Assembly (NCBI GenBank): GCA_009617715.1
Contig: VTFK01000326.1
Coordinates: forward strand, 1-64,000
Reading direction: 5' to 3'
Origin: Plectrocnemia conspersa
Taxonomy: Eukaryota; Arthropoda; Insecta; Trichoptera; Polycentropodidae
DNA length: 64,000 nt
Every line of letters starts with the position of its first letter. Positions within the stretch are counted from its first letter, which is position 1. Shown one piece after another: positions 49,451 through 61,185 of this stretch. The position numbers and the translations under genes were made by a program. Under the pieces are notes generated by a model that saw only the letters and a program-made list of their open reading frames with translations, ran no database searches and was not told the DNA's origin.

Positions 49451-51539
49451 ATGGAGTTCACACGGACAGAGCGCTGCTCATTTTGGTGGGGCCAGTTTAA
49501 GTCACTCTGGGTATTCGCGTTGCATGCCTAATTCCTATAGCCACTCACTAATTAAGGAGAGGAAATAATTAAGTATGAAACGCATTTATTTTAAAAGGAA
49601 ATATAATATAATTTTCAAAAACTATCTTTGTGGACTCATAAAATTATAATGACAGAGCTTTACTACTGAAGTACATATGTATGTACATGTTATCTGTATG
49701 TTATCTGTACAAAATGTAATCTGTATGTTCGATATAATTCGATACAGTTCGATATCGGGAATATATTATCTGATTATAGTTCGGCTTTCATCATTATGCT
49801 GCATGAATTTATTTGGGAAAATTTAAAGCCACACTATATCACCATATGACACCAGGACGCTGAGAAATAAGGAAACTTGATTATTTCATATATTATATTA
49901 TACATATGTAACGTAATAAAGTATATTGAATAGAATATTTTGTCTATTGAATAGACATATTATTCCATTTTCTGTGCGTGGATTCAAGAGCAAAAACATA
50001 ATGGGTGCAATTTAACAAAGAATTATTTTAAGAGATACGTGTATTTGAATAAATACTTTATTCCATAAAACGAATTGTTTGTGCATTTATGTAAAATAAA
50101 TAGTCGGATTTTTTCTTCAGAAAAGGATTCGTTGCTGAGAGTTATTCATAAAGTGTTCACTGTACTAATCTGTCTTAACAGTAACGCACAAACATTTCGT
50201 TTAATGAAACAATTATTTTATATATTGCTCATTTAAATTGTCCTCAAAAATAATTATTTATAATGTAAAGGTTCTAAAGCTTTCATTGTTGATTTCAATA
50301 AAACTTCTCGAGATTTTTATTAATAGCATCCAACCATAAGAGATAAAAATATGAATTCTTTAAGTGGTCCTTCATTTAATTATATAATTTTATTTAGAAA
50401 TTTACAAGAGAAAGTTCGAAAATGTATAGGATAGTTATTTTTAATTACTTTCGCACTTTTACTTTGCAAGGATAGCTTAGCAACTCATCAATGAGAAAGT
50501 GAAAGCGTGTTCTACATACAGTACATAAATACTCATGTTATTATGTTTAATAATTAATTAGTGCATGTGCAACAAATCTGCTAAATAACAATTTTATTTA
50601 TTCGCCTTCTTGTTTATAAAATCAAGGACATTTTAAAATTGTTGGATGTAATCATGTTTTGCTACATATGTAATTGAATTAAATGAATTTAATTATAATA
50701 TTACTTATTTTAAATGTGTTCTTTGATGTTAATTGTATTTTTTCCTATTGTGTCGCCTAAGTATTTTTATTTATTTTAAAATTTTGCCAGGTCAGAATGA
50801 TGCTTATTTTGACCACAAAGAAAACATTTAGAAGACTGGGTGTTGTTACCATATTTTTAAAAGCTTATCGCATATAACCATCTCACGAATAATACAAACG
50901 ACTTCTTTGAACATCGCAAAGGTTCCGAAACGAGTTGTCTGGTATATACATATGTATATAAAAAAATACTTTGGGGTCATCTGAGCACAAGAGAAAAAAC
51001 AAAAGTTTATTTAGTCGATTTTTAATCGATCGAACGAGTCTAATTGTCATCTTTCGAAGTTGTAACATTTTTTAAATGGTATCTTAAACCGGTTATACTA
51101 GTTCTCAGAAACACGATATTTTTATCAAAAAGAATTTCGGTGCATATAAAATGCGTGCATGGTTTAATAATGAGTTTAATAATTAATATGTTATTTTATT
51201 TATCACTATTTTTATTAAGAACATTGCTGCGAACCGCACCTTATCTTTTAATAGAATAATAGATTATGAAGATAATTATTTACTCACTACGTTGCCAACC
51301 TAACTGCGACATGTACTTTTGTTAAATATGCAACTTTCGTGACATAATTAAATTGTTTAATTCGGTCTACAGTAGAAAGATAAATATGTTTTAAATGTTG
51401 TATTTTTATTCCATTTTTTATTATTATATAAAGGTAAAACAACTTCAGTATCCGAACTCTAAAAAAAAAACAAATTTAAGGATATTTTCTGATTTTTTTT
51501 ATTAATCGAACATTTGGTGTATTTCATTATTTATGAAAA
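49451..51539. other. AT-rich DNA with one probable MITE
   Basis: No gene is recognised. At about 49975-50240 there are facing copies of ATAAAACGAATTGTTTGTGC and its near-complement (around 50065 and 50190), suggesting a short inverted-repeat element related to the repeat at 35270-35375. Open frames at 50883-51259 have no domain. Confidence 0.4.
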
Positions 51540-52110
51540 ATAATATCAATTAAATGTCGGATGTTGGTTTTTAAGTGCTCCAACGTTTCGGGTTAGTGTA
51601 ACCCCACATAAAAGATTATGCGCCTATAGCGCTCACCATTGACTGTTACAGTCCGACTTTCATCTTTTTCAAAAAAAAAAGCCCAATGCCGCCACCTGAC
51701 CATAATGCGCACCAAACAGGCCTTTTTGGGCATGTACTAGTCTCTCATGAATCACATCAAAAAAATTTCTCGCCTCTTATGCGTCAATTTTACTTATTCA
51801 CATACCAGAGAGGTAGAAATATGCCTCATCAGAGAAGAAGAGTTTCTTTGAAAAATCAGCACCAACTTCCTGCCGCTCTAACACCTAATCTGTGTAAATT
51901 ATTCGCTGTTCGCGGTCTCTAGGCTTCAGTTATTTTTATCTAAATTTTATACGGGCGTCGCTGCAAGTCCAGATGCAAAATGCGCCAAGGAAGGAAAGCA
52001 ATAATAAAATCTAGTCTCTTAAATTTTTTCACTACGTTGCGAATCGTTCTTTCAGATTTTTCTTTACCAGTAGAACGATAAAATCGACCATATACCGGTA
52101 AATTTCAATA
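51540..52110 (-). pseudogene. Mariner-like transposase relic, family M, copy 2
   Basis: On the minus strand the pieces run: KEKSERTIRNVVKKF, LPWRILHLDLQ, KLFFSDEAYFYLSG, VIHERLVHAQKG, FGAHYGQ, TVTVNGERYRRII and, after a deletion, PETLEHLKTNIRHLI. This is the same family as copy 1 but in the opposite direction, with the second catalytic block deleted. It has inserted next to the putative first exon at 52263-52328 and would separate it from its terminal exon. Confidence 0.8.
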
Positions 52111-52189
52111 TACAGTTCGTAAAGAATTGTTATTTCTGTAGAACAATTGTATAATACAATTTTTACGCGTTGAGCGAAGGTTGAACGAG

Positions 52190-52680
52190 TCAAGTATGGC
52201 GCTTTCTTGGTAACCCATATATGTATTATATTTAATGTATATTTTTCCTAAGAAACTATTACTTTATGCGCTATAAAACTGCTAATGTTGTCATCATTGG
52301 TAATATGACATCCTGATTCATGACTCATCTCCAGTAGTGTGAGTTATTTTGTTTGCGATTTTATTTAACGATACCTTCAACTGCTACAAATGTGTTGTTG
52401 CACACTAACATTTGACAGTTTATCACGCGTGATTATTGACAGCTGTCTGATTTATAGTGCTGCCAACATATGAAACTCGAATTGGATCATACTGTACCTT
52501 TGTAAAATAATATTCATTATGTTAGTTCATAATATATTAGAAACTGGGTTCTCGAGAGTAACTGTCTATAAATTGATTTAGATCAGTCAAAGGTGTAGGA
52601 TTGTATAAAAAGTAGATCCATATTAAAATACTCAATTATGTATGTATATATGTATATTTTAAGTAGAAAATATAATATAT
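52190..52680 (-). repeat. Tandem-cluster unit C: promoter and first exon of the small gene
   Basis: This ~490-bp block is repeated in the same orientation at 54330-54800 with high similarity over its whole length. On the minus strand it holds an upstream region and a 22-codon open exon (52328-52263) starting MSHESGCHITNDDN and ending in AAA before a GTAATA donor. No terminal exon follows closely because copy 2 of the mariner-like relic is inserted there. Confidence 0.6.
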
Positions 52681-53175
52681 AATAGATGATAAAATGTGTA
52701 AAAAGTAACGGCTGTGTCTGAAATAGTTTGGGAAGTGGTGCATTATGGCTTTCGTATTTACTGCACCATTTTTATTATATATTTACAATCTGATTAAAAT
52801 TATCAGTATGCTAATATCCTTTAAATGCGTGGTGTTGCAAATCTGCAACAATTTATTTAAGCGCTTATAACTCAGTCTACGTTAAAAAAAGAACTTTATT
52901 GCATAGTGCTACATATGTGTAATAAACGCCGAGCCATTGTGTTTTCAAATTATTTCGATAGATGTCTCTATACGCGTGATAAACCATTTAAAAAAAATCG
53001 TTGGGTGTAGATGTGTCACATTCTTGGGAATTTCAAAATTTATTTTCATTGGTGCTAGGTAGTAGATACATAACGAAACAAAATTAATTTATATACCCCA
53101 AAAAAGTTAGGTTACCATTGTTTATTTATTTTTGATTACTATTTTTTGTAATAGTTGCATAAAATAAACAAATCA

Positions 53176-53325
53176 TGCATTTGTAGACACTGGGCCATAT
53201 TGACCAAAAGGAACAGATGCAAAATACCGAAATGCAATGAAATTTCACAAACAACGTGTGAAAAATGTGGTGTGATCTTATATTTTATTAAGAAAAAAAA
53301 ATGCGTTAAAAATTTCCACTTGTAA
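53176..53325 (+). pseudogene. piggyBac transposase C-terminal (cysteine-rich) relic
   Basis: A 49-residue open frame ends at 53325. It has the cysteine-rich RING-like pattern of the piggyBac C-terminus: CRHW, NRCKIPKCNE, TTCEKCGVILYF, KKKKCVKNFHL-stop. The catalytic domain is absent upstream. Short palindromic strings (TGTTGCAAATCTGCAACA near 52833 and TGTTGCATATTTACAACA near 53380) may mark its edges. Confidence 0.65.
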
Positions 53326-54082
53326 ATATTTTTTGTATGTTTTTAATTTTAACATATTTTGCTCGGTTTCTGCATGATGTTGCATATTTACAACAAGCAT
53401 TTTTTTTTATAAATAAGCCTAAATATTTTTTTTTAAATTATTTTTGGAGTCATTTTAACTTTAGTTGCTTAATATAATCTGATTTCTTTGATTTTATCAT
53501 TGTATATCAGGGCCTGCGTGATACTCTGTCTTGGTGATAAAATAAATAAATAATAACACAAAAAGATAAAATATTTCAAAAATGATTTAGTATCCATGTA
53601 AAATGTATAAAATTACTAATATATATTATAAAACATCAAGATTTCTGTTATGTCATTAGTATATTTTAAAAAAAAAATGGTCTTGTGAACTAATCACAAT
53701 TCCTCTCGCTTCAGACTATTATTAATCGTTAAGTTAATATTATACGCAATAGTAAATGTATCAAATCTATCATTGGAAATTTACATTTAGTAAATTTATT
53801 GTTGGGTCACATGACTGAATCATGTAATATGTTAGGAAATACTATTTTTTTATAGAAATTTGTAATGTAATATTTGCATCAATATGTATCTAGCAAAAAC
53901 ATATTTCTTAACATCAAAATAAAATAGTTCTACTAGTTGGATTTACAAAAATATATACACGAGGATAAGGCAAATGAAAAAGTTAGAGGTGCACAATTTT
54001 TCATGTCTCGATGGAATGAAATACAAGTTTTCCAGCATTTAGAAAGTGTATGGATACTTTCAGTAAATATCTTATGACTGAG

Positions 54083-54800
54083 TGTGCATCACTCGTAAAC
54101 CGCCTGCTGCACCTTTTTGCTGAACCCGAACCACTGAACTATTAAACGAGTAATGTGGTGACTGAATGAACACTTATTCACGTCGATTTCCTTGAAATAC
54201 ACGGTCGAACATGCAATCTGATGAAATATACATTTGTCGTTCTGGTAACAGTCTTCTCCCTGGGCTTGCAGTTCTAAAATTACCCCTAATGAAAACATAG
54301 TCCTATTGATGATTGTATATCGAGTCAGGTATGGCGTTTTCTTGGTAACTTTTTTTTTTAACTTTTATGGAATTTTTTTTCTATGAAGCTATTACCTTAT
54401 GCGTTACAAAAGTGCTAGTATTGTCATCATTGGTAATATGACCTTCTGATTCATGACTCATCTCCAGTAGTGTGAGTTATTTTGTTCTCGATTTTATTTA
54501 ACGATGCCTTTAACTGCTACAAATGTGTTGTTGCACATTAAAATTTGACACTTCATCACGCGTTGATTATTGACAGTTGTCTGATTTATAATGCTGCCAA
54601 CATATGAATCTTGAATTGAATCATACTGTACCTTTGTAAAATAATATTTATTATGTTAGTTCATAATATATTAGGAACTGGGTTCTAGAAAGTAACTGTC
54701 CATAAATTTATTTAGATCAGTCAAAGGTGTTGGATTGTATAAAAAGTAGATCCATAGAAAATACTCAATTATGTATTTATATATGTATATACTAAGTAGA
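54083..54800 (-). pseudogene. Tandem-cluster unit D: copy of the small gene
   Basis: On the minus strand the unit has an upstream region shared with 52190-52680, then a 22-codon first exon (54461-54396) starting MSHESEGHITNDDN and ending AAG before GTAATA. About 100 bp further on is a terminal region (54300-54083) related to the exon at 48027-48212: GGTTCAGCAAAAAGGTGCAG matches GGTTCAGGGCCAACGAAAAGATG. The terminal region is out of frame relative to the intact exon, so this copy is probably a pseudogene. The open frame of 69 codons at 54089-54298 ends SKKVQQAVYE, which resembles EKMQQAIHE of the intact exon. Confidence 0.5.
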
Positions 54801-54804
54801 AATG

Positions 54805-54960
54805 CCTTCAACTGCTACAATAGTCTGATGTAATTTTTTGATGTGCCTGATAAAATTCACGTCATTTACTTGTACGCTTGCTGAATTGACAAACATGCCT
54901 CACCATACTACTACTGTGCTTTCGTGTCGTATGCCTTTTCTTATTGCTACTTTTAAAACT
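54805..54960 (-). repeat. Tandem-cluster fragment E
   Basis: It aligns with 49320-49450 (ATTTACTTGTACGCTTGCTG against GTCCACTTGTACGCTTGCTG, and a preceding TTCAACTGCTAC against TTTAACTGCTGT). It is a further partial upstream region of the same gene family. Confidence 0.45.
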
Positions 54961-55353
54961 ATATTTGATACTGCTGCAAATTTACAAGGTAATTGAACGG
55001 TGTTAAAATTTTCTTAATGTTTTCAATTGATCAACTTTCCCATACTATATACTATTTCAATAAAAGAAAACATAATTCGATTAACTAAATATATTATTCA
55101 AATTTCATGATGGCAAATTGTATATGAATACGACATTTTTTATACTACCTATTTATAAGAGTGATAATAAAATCTCCACGAATTCCTATTGATTATTTTT
55201 TGCTTCTTGTAACGTTATTAATTATGTTGCATTATTAAAAAAAATATAACAACACAATGGAAGAATAGGTATAAGCTTTGCTGCAGATTAATGTATCTTC
55301 CGATACATCTCGCGATATGAAAAAATATCAATTCATATGCATATACATATGTG

Positions 55354-55388
55354 TATATAATAAGTTTCTGCTTTGAAAAAAATCAGTT
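55354..55388 (+). promoter_or_regulatory. Core promoter upstream of NAG exon 1a
   Basis: TATATAA at 55354-55360 lies 31 bp before the A of an arthropod initiator TCAGTT at 55383-55388. A splice acceptor (TTAATTACAG) just before the exon 1a ATG implies a small non-coding first exon beginning near 55385. Confidence 0.5.
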
Positions 55389-55505
55389 GCTTAGTAAGCG
55401 CTGAGGCAGTAACACCACATGTTCTAGTACAGTTATTTTTATTGTTATTATGTGTTATATATTATAATTAAGATATAATTAATTATTGTATTTTTAATTA
55501 CAGAG

Positions 55506-55555
55506 ATGTGGTTCCTGCGCTCGATATTTTTACTGGTGGCTGTGAACCTAGCTTA
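55506..55555 (+). other. NAG exon 1a (secreted form)
   Basis: ATG at 55506 opens 16 codons plus 2 bases before a perfect GTAAGT donor. The peptide [16 protein letters not shown] is a classic signal sequence, and joining at the T of 58114 gives ...AYSADINKY, with likely cleavage after YSA. Confidence 0.75.
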
Positions 55556-58500
55556 GTAAGTTATTTGCAATTTTTTTCAATCTATATTTTAATCGTTATA
55601 AATGAAAACAATATATTTAAATTAATTAAAATTATACGGGAATTAGGGTGAAATGAGTTACAATTATTTTTTTAAATGGATACGATGCCTGTAATACTAA
55701 TTAGTTATCATCGAAATCAATATATTGTTTATTAAGTAATAATTTGTGTTATCGTACAAGATATTATTGATTTTAGACGCACATTTGATTGTATCACAAT
55801 ACGTTATCTTATTTGTGAAAAAATCCAGTGTTCGAAATTAAACGTAGATATTATTTTACTTATTGAAGCAATGAGACAAATGTAAATTTCCTGTTCAATT
55901 TTAATTGAAATTCCAGTGTCGCGAATGAGAACTTATTTTGTGGTAAAATAAAATAAAATTTGTTTTAATACAAAACAAACATTTTGCTAATAATAAAATA
56001 AAAAATCTGAATCATTTCCTTTCTTAGTATGGATTTTTTTTTATATTATTTCTAAATCGAAAATTGTAATATAATCCTAAATACGAAATATTATAATGCT
56101 CTTGGTGAATTATGGCCCATTGCGAATTTTATGCGGCCTGTATATAATGTCGAATAAACAGGTTAAACATTTGTTAGTTACAAATTAAAATAATATGAAT
56201 AAATATTCTAAAAAATTTTCCCTCCGGGGCCTAGAAGGATTTGCAAGATTTACTTTGAGTTAAATAGTATTTCTTGTTTCATATGATGTAGTCAATTTTT
56301 AGTGAAATATAAAACACCATAATTTACTACAATTTTATTAATCAAAATATGCCCTGTTTGCAAAAATGGTCTTCTGCCAACGATTTAACAATGAATAAAC
56401 GAATATTTAGAGGTTGTGAAGTCGTTTTAGGCTTTTATAATATTATTCCGATGATTGAATTTCGTATTTAGAAAAAATACATTTATGGGGATTATAGGAA
56501 TGAGGCAAAGTTTCCAATCCCAATTTATTTAAATTTTTAAGAGTAATTATTGAAGCATGAGTACTTGAATTATTATGGACTAACATCGCTCTAAATCTGA
56601 TTATCAAGATCGGATGTTTTATGGTTATTTTTTTACATCGTTAAACATTTCTGTACAAAATAATTCCGCTGTAATAGTCTTGTCTGTTTTAAAAACGATC
56701 GATGAATAATTCCTACAGAAATACAGAATACCACCATTCTGTCACCATAATTTGTTTCGGATGCAAACAATATTTAGTGGCATGTTTTGGTTATCTAACC
56801 ACTAGAATCCATTTTTAGTTGCAGGTAGTGATTCTTTTTAAGAATTTTCCACTATAGTTTCTAATAATTAATGAAGAACATATATCGAAGCGTTGTTATT
56901 TTTGCATTTCGGTTATTTCGTGCGGTACCCATTTATCTATTATTTGCGGGTTTCTTGTTGCATCCAGATGAACGCAATAAGAAACGTTTGCGTTTAAGAA
57001 ATATTTGTGTCGTAAAACGGTTGTAGGATAAACCTTTAAGTTTGCTGCCAGTGTCCGTTTTTGTTTGTGGATTAGCGTTAAAAATGTTTCTCAATCTTTC
57101 TTCATTACCAGCAGATGGGGGTCTTCTATGGAGTTCGTTTTTTATGTTAATATCTTAAAAACGATTTTTTCAAATTAATGTCTTACAGTTCTTTGACTAT
57201 CAATACCTTCGCCAAATCCCAAATTTAAAGTGTTTCAGTCTTAAACTTTTTGTCGACACCATAATGCATAAAAGCCAAAAAAAAAAATATGACTTCAAAT
57301 AGTAATAAAAATAAAAATAGTGTACTTAGTAAAAATCAGAAATAACCTAATAATTTACAACAAAAAAAAAATGCTAAAATTATCGTGACGCGGGTACACA
57401 AAATTACACATTTTTAATATGGTCGTGTTGTGTTAGCTCATTCAATTACCGTAGAATAAGCTTAAAATATCTTCATAAAATTTCAAGCTGCGCGGCCAAA
57501 TTAACCATCATATTTAATTTAATTAAATGGAGGTTTGGAATATTATAAAATTGTTCTCCGGATTCGAAAACTTTACATTGCACGTTAAAATAAATTTCAG
57601 GATATTTGGAATAAATGAATAAATTAACAATTTATGAGAATAATATCCAAAACTTTCACGCTTCGTGCGAATAATAATAAAAAAATATTATTTATTCAGT
57701 ATCTAACTGCAGTCACTTAATTAATTGATAAGAATATATGACAATTCACATTTGATAACGTTACAGTATATAATATATTACTATATAAACCGATAAACAT
57801 AATGGAAGAAGATGATACTGAAATTATATCGAAAACGAAAAGCATTCGAATCATTTTAACCGTGTTATTTTTCGTATTAACTTCTATCGCTGTGATACTA
57901 ACTGTAATTCTTACACCGAACCATGGGTGCATTTTATGCATAATTTTTAGTTTTCCAATATACACAACTAGTTTTAATTGATGGTTTCCTTTCATTTACA
58001 TTGATAATTGTTTTCATTATACGTCTTACTTAATAATAGTTAGGACGCGTTTGTGGAAACATGTATAAGAATTTCTTATTTTATATTTACAATATTTTTA
58101 TTTATTCGTCCAGTTCTGCAGATATCAATAAGTATCAGCTTGAACCGGCATGGAGATGGGAGTGTATCAAAGGACAATGTGAAAAATATGAACTAACGGA
58201 AGAAACTAAAGAGACGGCAATAAGTCTCGGAGCATGCAAAATGTTCTGTAATGAATACGGTAAGTGATTTATACTTTAACAATGATATAACTAGCTGTAT
58301 TTGGGAGAAAGGTGGGACATTTTAGTGCAACAGTCCATATAATCTCTCAACTAATGGTTCATCAGCATTGAGCATTGATGTTAAACATAAAATAATCAAA
58401 TTAAATAATGCCTAAATACCTTTCAAACTCTCAAAAGGCGTAAATACCGAATCTTATTTGATATCTTAGTTAATAAAAACTCAGAAATGTGTAACGAACA

Positions 58501-61185
58501 CTAATTGTCAATAGATGATATAAATCTTATTAATATAAAATATAATTTTATTACAGGAAATCTTTGGCCTAAACCGTCCCAATTCCAGATCGGAGATAAA
58601 CTAGTTCGTCTTAACCGAAACAGTATTGATGTATTGTTGAAGCAAATCGATGGTCCAGCAGCGGATTTAATGAGAGCAGCAATTAAAGTATAGTTAATAT
58701 TTGAGATCCAATCCAATCTATCATTTGTTGACCATATTATTATTCTAGAGGTTTAAAAGTCACATTCATAGTATAATACCACCAGATGTTACTGTCGTCG
58801 AAGGTGGTAAATCACTGGTCGTCAATGTAGATATTAAAGACGGTGATAATATAAGTATGTTTAATTTTATCTCATACATATTTTAATATATAAGAATACA
58901 ATATAACAAAATTATTCGCATTTATAGAATTAAGCTTGGAAACAAGTGAAGCATATACAATGAAAGTTGCCATCTCCACTGATGGAAGAATAGTTGGGGA
59001 CGTTGTAGCCGATAACTTTTTTGGTGCCAGACATGCTTTGGAAACGTTGGAGCAACTAGTAGTTTTTGATGAAATCCGATTGGAGCTAATAGTGAGTTTT
59101 TATTTGTTATACATAACATTATTTTATTCTATATTGTAAACAATATAATATTATATAACAGATGGCTGGTGATTTTACTATAAGCGATAAACCTGTGTAT
59201 CCCTATAGAGGTATATTGTTGGACACTGCAAGGAATTTCTTCTCAGTTGACTCAATTAAAAGGACCTTAGGTATTATTATTATATATATATTATTATTAT
59301 TATATATATATATATTATTATTATTATATACTCAACTTATTCTTAGATGGAATGGCGGCTTGTAAATTAAATACGTTCCACTGGCATATTACTGATTCAC
59401 ACAGCTTCCCATTTGTATCTAAATCAAACCCGGAATTGACACGAAAGGGAGTTCTTAATCCAATGAAGGTATGTGTACTAATTTATACAATGTTTTTACA
59501 TGTTTAATTTCTATAATATCAATTATATTTTAGGTATATACTGCAGCTCAAATAGTTGATATAGTTCGATACGGCTTAGAAAGAGGAATTAGAGTTATGC
59601 CAGAATTTGATGCACCAGCACACGTAGGTGAAGGTTGGCAGGATACCAATTTGACAGTTTGTTTTAAGGTAAAAGCATGACTTGATTATTTTTATATTTT
59701 ATCATGTATGTACATACATATACATATATATATATATATGTGAATTTTTTATTATATTTTAGGCTGAACCTTGGATTCAATATTGTGTAGAACCTCCTTG
59801 CGGTCAATTGGATCCAACTAAAGATAAATTGTATGAAGTATTAGAAGGAATTTATCGAGATATGTTCGGTAATAACAAACTTAATATTGTGCTCTTTTAG
59901 TAGTATATTTTATATAATCTATATTGTTTTTCAAATTTTTTAGAGGTATTTCAACCTGATATCTTCCACATGGGCGGCGATGAGGTAAAAAACGCTTGCT
60001 GGGGTTCCTCGAATGAAATTACAACATGGATGTTGAATAAAGGATGGAAATTGGATGATAAAGGTTACTTTAATCTGTGGGAATATTTCCAGAATAAGGC
60101 TCAAGCACTGGCTTATAAAGTATGCATTTAGATTTAATATTATTAGGTTAATATTTGATTGGTTAATAATAAATATTTTATCAGGTGAATGGAGGCAAAA
60201 AACTACCTTTAATATTATGGACTAGTACGTTGACCGAGTATCAGCACATTGATGAATATTTACCAAATACTGATTACATAATACAGGTAATTGTATTTTT
60301 TTGATAACAATATGTTAAGCTGGCAATTTTAAGAGCATAGACGTATAAAACATATGGTAAAAGAGATTCACTTTTTTCTAAACAATTGATGCAGATATAT
60401 TGTTAACAAAAAATTCTAAAAGGGCTTGAAAAGAACTTTACTTTGATGCTATTTTTCTATAGCACTTTAGAGACATCAGATTTAAAAAAAAATTAAACGT
60501 TAATTTTATAATCCATTTCATTTTTAAAGATTTGGACTACAGGGGTAGATCCAGAGATTAAAGGGCTGCTTAACAAAGGATACAAACTGATCATATCTAA
60601 TTATGATGCACTTTATTTTGACTGCGGCTTCGGAGCTTGGGTCGGAGAAGGTTGGATATACATTTATTTTTATATTTTAATAAAATCTATCACTTAAACG
60701 ATTATTATATTTTTAGGAAATAACTGGTGTTCGCCTTATATTGGATGGCAAAAAGTTTATGACAACAGTCCAGCAGAAATGGCAGGAGATAAGAAGGATT
60801 TAATTTTGGGTGAGAAAATATTACTGTAAAATCGATTCTTATGATATATATGTATGTGTTGATAATATATAATAAACTATTTTTAGGCGGAGAAGCAGCG
60901 CTTTGGTCTGAACAAGTTGATACAGCATCTTTAGATGGAAGATTGTGGCCTCGTGCTGGTGCCTTGGCTGAAAGATTATGGGCTGAACCTAAAACTTCTT
61001 GGCGTGACGCAGAGAGAAGAATGTTGCATTTTAGGTATAAAAATATATAATGCTAAATACACTGTATGTATTAACAATTATTTATTAAAATTTATTGCAG
61101 AGAACGATTGGTTAGGATGGGTTTAGACGCAGAGTCATTGCAACCAGAATGGTGCTACCAAAACGAAGGATACTGTTATGCTTAA
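55506..61185 (+). CDS. Beta-N-acetylglucosaminidase (GH20), alternative first exons
   Basis: The enzyme removes terminal GlcNAc from chitooligosaccharides. First exon is 1a (55506-55555) or 1b (57802-57926); shared exons are 58114-58259, 58557-58687, 58749-58854, 58928-59091, 59162-59270, 59347-59468, 59534-59668, 59763-59868, 59944-60119, 60185-60286, 60530-60650, 60717-60809, 60887-61034 and 61101-61185. All phases agree. With 1a the protein has 597 residues and a signal peptide [19 protein letters not shown]; with 1b it has 622 and an N-terminal membrane anchor. Both start the common part at [15 protein letters not shown]. The catalytic pair is in FHMGGDEV (D369-E370 with 1a), next to [38 protein letters not shown] and [11 protein letters not shown] match the moulting-fluid chitinolytic enzymes of moths (Hex1/NAG1 group) better than fused-lobes. 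Confidence 0.95.
55570..57790. other. NAG first intron region
   Basis: AT-rich intronic DNA between exons 1a and 1b. It contains the mariner relic at 56225-57150 and otherwise nothing recognised. Initiator-like TCAGT occurs at 57696, a possible start for the 1b transcript. Confidence 0.45.
56225..57150 (-). pseudogene. Mariner (DD34D type) transposase relic
   Basis: Minus-strand pieces in order: [32 protein letters not shown], a region around [41 protein letters not shown] and, at the end, [15 protein letters not shown]. These correspond to the GWVPHEL, VWWD, HDNARPH and SRWQKCV-like landmarks of mariner transposases. Many stops and shifts are present. It sits in the long NAG intron between exons 1a and 1b. 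Confidence 0.8.
57802..57926 (+). other. NAG exon 1b (membrane-anchored form)
   Basis: ATG at 57802 opens 41 codons plus 2 bases before the donor GTGCAT. It encodes an acidic start (MEEDDTEII), basic residues and a hydrophobic segment of about 22 residues ([21 protein letters not shown]), then TPNHG: a type II signal-anchor layout. Its coding length (125 nt) and phase are identical to the first exon of the neighbouring paralogue. Confidence 0.7.
59273..59335. repeat. Simple AT microsatellite
   Basis: Alternating blocks of ATT and TA repeats fill most of the intron between NAG exons 59162-59270 and 59347-59468. Another TA/CATA run lies at about 59705-59740 in a later intron. Confidence 0.8.

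Noticed and set aside
57717..57995. 92-residue minus-strand frame over NAG exon 1b
   Set aside because: It is the antisense of a real plus-strand anchor exon and has no domain of its own.
58061..58113. Third possible NAG start, [22 protein letters not shown]
   Set aside because: It is open only because the pyrimidine-rich acceptor tract of exon 58114 reads as Phe, Tyr and Ile. Exons 1a and 1b both join at 58114 in the correct phase.
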